The notes beneath the pieces are model-generated. The model searched no databases and was not told the origin of the DNA. It was given only the letters and a program-made list of their open reading frames with translations. The translations under genes were made by a program, and so were the position numbers. Source: Acidobacteriota bacterium (lineage in GTDB: Bacteria; Acidobacteriota; Terriglobia; Acidiferrales; UBA7541). Taken from it: a stretch of 64,000 nt of DNA. The stretch spans positions 36,906-100,905 of the forward strand of contig JABCZK010000013.1 in the NCBI GenBank assembly GCA_013289695.1, written 5' to 3'. This document shows positions 60,710 through 64,000 of this stretch, piece by piece (position 1 is the stretch's first letter; each line of letters starts with the position of its first letter).

Positions 60710-63235
60710 TTAGCGCGCCCGTGCGGGGAGATTCTCAAATACCTTCTGCGCCTCCTCGCGGGTAATCACGGTGTCGTACAGCCCAATTTCCTCTTCGCCG
60801 TGCTTGTTAATGCCGGTGTAGCTGAGGCTGGCATCCTCATAGCGCTTGAATTTGTAGACGGCGTCGTTCATCAGCGCGCTGTTGAACAGTCCCAGGCTGA
60901 CAAGCAACTCGAAATCCTTTAGGGTCAAGCCCGTGACCTTTTTGAATAGGCCGGGCTCGAGCTGCGTGATCACATCTTTCAGAGACCGCTCGCGATAGTC
61001 GGTTAAGTACATGAAGATTGGGACGCGTGTCGCGAACTTGATGAGCTTCTCTTGAATTTGTTTCCGCAATGTCTTGTATTCTTTCTCCTGTTGAGTTAGC
61101 TCCTTCCTCTCCTTGTCGGATAGCTCCTCGTCATTGGCTTCCTTGCGGGCCTTCTTCACGGCCTCCGATTTGTTGATGATGGTCTCGATCTCTTGATTGA
61201 GATTGCGAAAAGCCTCGATGCTCATGAGGGCATCCATGGCCTTCTTGTTATTCATCAGGCGGCGCAAAGTGTCGTTGTCCACGTTGACCAGTAACGCGCT
61301 CTCCCAGCGCCGCGCCAGGAGGGTGGCGGTTGTGCCGCTCATCGCCATCTCCAGAATCCCGGCAGCGTCAATTTGCTTCATGGAACTGCCGTCGTATGCG
61401 AGCACAGGCAGAAAGCTAATGAACTCCGCCACCTTCTGTTCCGGGTTTGTCTCGTCGAGGTTCAACCGACAACTGTAATCTGCAATCTGCCGCAACGCTC
61501 TGTCTGGAGCAAAATCGAAGACGTAACACTCTTCTTTGATGATCTGTTCTTTATTGGGCGAGTCGCCGTCCGGGTTCCGCACGGTCCAAGGCGATTGAAC
61601 ACGGAATGCTGCCTGAAAGTATGTTTCTGGGCTGGATGAGTTGCGAAGCATGAAAATGCCAGTCCATGGTTTCACAGTCACGCCTGTCGTGAGTTTGCCG
61701 CAGGAAAGAGTTATAGTCTTCGACCTCAGCGGCTCGTCCATGGCGTCCAACACCGGAGGCAGAGCCGCAACGCCGATGCCGGCGGCGTTCCCCGCCGCGA
61801 CGACAATTTTGTAATCGTGATAGAAGCCGTTCTGCTTTTTCGCCAGCAGGTTGTTCATTGCGTAGCAGGAAGCCACGCTGGGAAGGAACCAGAACGTGTG
61901 TGAAAGCACGCTCAGAAGCCGAGCGTCTGAGTAGGGCATCGGCGGTTTATGCACACCTAGTTTTAAGTTATCAACAGTGGTCGGCAGAAACGACCCGCGA
62001 ATTAGGTCCAGCCACTTCTGAACTTCGTCCTCATACTTGAACGTCGCCTTTTCGCCAACTCCCTCGGCTGAGAAGAACACGTTCAAGTCGAACTCGTTGA
62101 ACTCGCCCTGCATCGCGATTTCCCGGATTGCGTCTGGGAGTTGATAGGTCATGAGCACCATGCGGGGCAATGCGGCGTACGGATTGTTGGCACCCTTCCA
62201 ATCCCGCTTCGACCGTTGCTCATCGGAATAAGTCCAGTTGTAGATCTGCTCTTCGATGAACTCGCCGGAGGCAATCGCTCGGAAGGGGGTACCGGATAGA
62301 TAAAGATAAGCATCCGTTGTGATCGGCATCATTTCTTCGTCAAAATCCTCGATGCCTTCGCCTTTCCCGAATTCAACCTCCTTCTTGTCCTCGGCTTCGA
62401 AGAGCTCTTTAGCATTCTCCCGCCATGCCCCGTAATGGTATTCGTCGAGGATCACGCAGTCCCAATTCGTGGAGTGCACCCATTCGTTTTTCGTCTTGAT
62501 GCCGCCGGTGTTTGGGTTACGCCCCAGGTAATTTTGAAACGAGCCAAAACAGACAAAGGGTTTCTTTTTGTCGGCGTTCGCGTACGACAAACCCCCAGGT
62601 GAAATGAACTGCCAGCCTTTGAAGTCCACGTGAGTCTTCAAGTCTTCTTCCCAGGCGCTTTGCACTGCCGGCTTGAAAGTCAGGACAAGAACTTTTCGCC
62701 ATCCCATTCTCTTTGCCAACTGATACGCTGCGAAGGTCTTTCCAAAACGCATCTTCGCATTCCATAGAAAGTGCGGTGGCTTGTTCCGGTTGACCTTTTC
62801 TTCGCGCCAACTGGCAAAGTAGGCGGCGGTTTTTTCGACAGCCGCTTTCTGCTCTGGCCGCATTGCAAAGTCAAGTGACCGGTTCTCCTCGTTCAGTTGG
62901 CCGTCCCGCACGGCGATGATCGCCGCCTTGACTTTATCCACCGCGCATCGAAACCACTCACCGTCAGGATTCTTCACTCCATTGAGTCGGAGCATCCGAT
63001 GTACATCGTGGTCAGTAAATACCGTTCCGTCATTCCGCATGGCGGGCTCTTCCAGGACGATTCGGTAAGGGAGCTTGCCGGGACGTAGCGTCGGATACTG
63101 CTGCGCAACGCGACTCTGCGTATCCACGGTTGTATAACCGACTTTCAGCAGGCCCGCATACTGCGGGTTCGTATCCTCGTAAGCGTAGACAGTTGGGCGC
63201 GATGCAGGGCGCGGAGGGAAGAAACCGTCACTCAT
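60710..63235 (-). CDS. T5orf172/GIY-YIG-like domain fused to DExH helicase
   Basis: N-term VYAYEDTNPQYAGLLKVGYTTVDTQSRVAQQYPTL...DHDVHRMLRLNGVKNPDGEWF; helicase KMRFGKTFAAYQLAKRM, CVILDEYHYG, LYLSGTPFRA, YFQAAFRVQSPW. Confidence 0.82.
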   Translation of the reverse strand: MSDGFFPPRPASRPTVYAYEDTNPQYAGLLKVGYTTVDTQSRVAQQYPTLRPGKLPYRIVLEEPAMRNDGTVFTDHDVHRMLRLNGVKNPDGEWFRCAVDKVKAAIIAVRDGQLNEENRSLDFAMRPEQKAAVEKTAAYFASWREEKVNRNKPPHFLWNAKMRFGKTFAAYQLAKRMGWRKVLVLTFKPAVQSAWEEDLKTHVDFKGWQFISPGGLSYANADKKKPFVCFGSFQNYLGRNPNTGGIKTKNEWVHSTNWDCVILDEYHYGAWRENAKELFEAEDKKEVEFGKGEGIEDFDEEMMPITTDAYLYLSGTPFRAIASGEFIEEQIYNWTYSDEQRSKRDWKGANNPYAALPRMVLMTYQLPDAIREIAMQGEFNEFDLNVFFSAEGVGEKATFKYEDEVQKWLDLIRGSFLPTTVDNLKLGVHKPPMPYSDARLLSVLSHTFWFLPSVASCYAMNNLLAKKQNGFYHDYKIVVAAGNAAGIGVAALPPVLDAMDEPLRSKTITLSCGKLTTGVTVKPWTGIFMLRNSSSPETYFQAAFRVQSPWTVRNPDGDSPNKEQIIKEECYVFDFAPDRALRQIADYSCRLNLDETNPEQKVAEFISFLPVLAYDGSSMKQIDAAGILEMAMSGTTATLLARRWESALLVNVDNDTLRRLMNNKKAMDALMSIEAFRNLNQEIETIINKSEAVKKARKEANDEELSDKERKELTQQEKEYKTLRKQIQEKLIKFATRVPIFMYLTDYRERSLKDVITQLEPGLFKKVTGLTLKDFELLVSLGLFNSALMNDAVYKFKRYEDASLSYTGINKHGEEEIGLYDTVITREEAQKVFENLPARAR

Positions 63236-64000
63236 TGTCTTCTTCCATCGGGCGAACAACCTTGTCGATGAACGCGATCTCGCTAGCGGAAATGCCATAT
63301 TTCGCGTAGAGGTCCTCGTCCGTCCACCGCTTTGTCCACTTCTGAGTTGGCACGAAGGAGTAAACCTTGCGCGTGACATGTTGGGATGGTTTGTGCAGAA
63401 GAATTAGTAGGCGAGTTAGCTGACAGCTGAGGTAGGACAACACGCTTTCAGCTTGATTCTTGGAGTCGAACGGTCCGATGCAGAGGTAGGTTTCTGAAGA
63501 AATGGTGCCCGGTGCTCCGAGGAACGGCGTGCTTATGATCCTGTGCGGATAGGTGTCCTTATTCCCAGTCCCGGGCGCAGCATAGCCCGCAAAAACTTTC
63601 CACTTGTCGATAAGTTCAGTGCCGGTCGTGATGGATTTCCTAGGCGTGTATCCCGTTCCGCCGTTTTGATAGACCAGCAGGTCACCGGCGCGCTTTGTCG
63701 GCTTGCCATTGAAGGTCGTGTCTAGCCCGAAGGGCTTTCTGGAGCTAACCAACTGATCGAAACGTTTGCTTTCAGGGAGCGCAAGCGAGCCGGTTTTTCC
63801 GTTCTCAGCGACGACGACCTTCTTGAGAATCGACAGGCCCTCATTGAAACGAATGAATACGTCAACACCCTTTTCAAGAAGCGGACGGCTGGCGGTCGAG
63901 GTCGGCCAGTCCTTGTAACGAGTGGTGACTTGGCAGGGTCCGGGATTGTCGCGGTCCCAGAGGAAATAGCAAACGCCACCCTTGAGACCAATACCCGGAA
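63228..64000 (-). CDS. Eco57I-like restriction-modification methylase, C-terminal part (truncated by window)
   Basis: Frame stays open to the edge upstream of the listed ORF start: KGGVCYFLWDRDNPGPCQVTTRYKDWPTSTASRPLLEKGVDVFIRFNEGLSILKKVVVAENGKTGSLALPESKRFDQLVSSRKPFG; overlaps helicase start. Confidence 0.72.
   Translation of the reverse strand, partial: PGIGLKGGVCYFLWDRDNPGPCQVTTRYKDWPTSTASRPLLEKGVDVFIRFNEGLSILKKVVVAENGKTGSLALPESKRFDQLVSSRKPFGLDTTFNGKPTKRAGDLLVYQNGGTGYTPRKSITTGTELIDKWKVFAGYAAPGTGNKDTYPHRIISTPFLGAPGTISSETYLCIGPFDSKNQAESVLSYLSCQLTRLLILLHKPSQHVTRKVYSFVPTQKWTKRWTDEDLYAKYGISASEIAFIDKVVRPMEEDNE

Noticed and set aside
1-64000. CRISPR arrays, rRNA operons, transposase/IS elements
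   Set aside because: No regularly spaced direct repeats, rRNA signature or transposase motifs found by reading; very short or degenerate elements could be missed.

Overview
The window looks like a GC-rich bacterial chromosome segment, probably Acidobacteriota (inferred from gene content only, not tested). Positions 1-52.7 kb are mostly housekeeping genes: minor type IV pilins; tRNA-Glu; a complete isc Fe-S operon with an IscR-type operator; coaD; a GDP-mannose supply cluster; nusB/ribH; thiolase and enoyl-CoA hydratase; lepA; xseA; ndk; sucCD; trpD/trpG/trpE; a fused aroDE; pgsA; serA. The roughly 1.2-kb non-coding gap at 43.5-44.7 kb has a tight cluster of DnaA boxes beside an AT-rich stretch. 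It sits at an apparent GC-skew sign change, so it is a strong candidate chromosomal origin (oriC). To its right is a family-2 glycosyltransferase followed by two unannotated coiled-coil envelope proteins, a possible undescribed polysaccharide synthesis/export module. From tRNA-Pro(CGG) at 52,681 to the right edge is an integrated genetic island. It carries a tyrosine integrase, a tightly coupled operon (RepB-like primase, VirB11-like ATPase, VirD4/TraG-like ATPase, small accessory proteins, relaxation-like protein) and a restriction-type module (GIY-YIG-like/DExH helicase fusion plus an Eco57I-like methylase cut off by the window end). All family calls come from reading motifs by eye; no database search was run.
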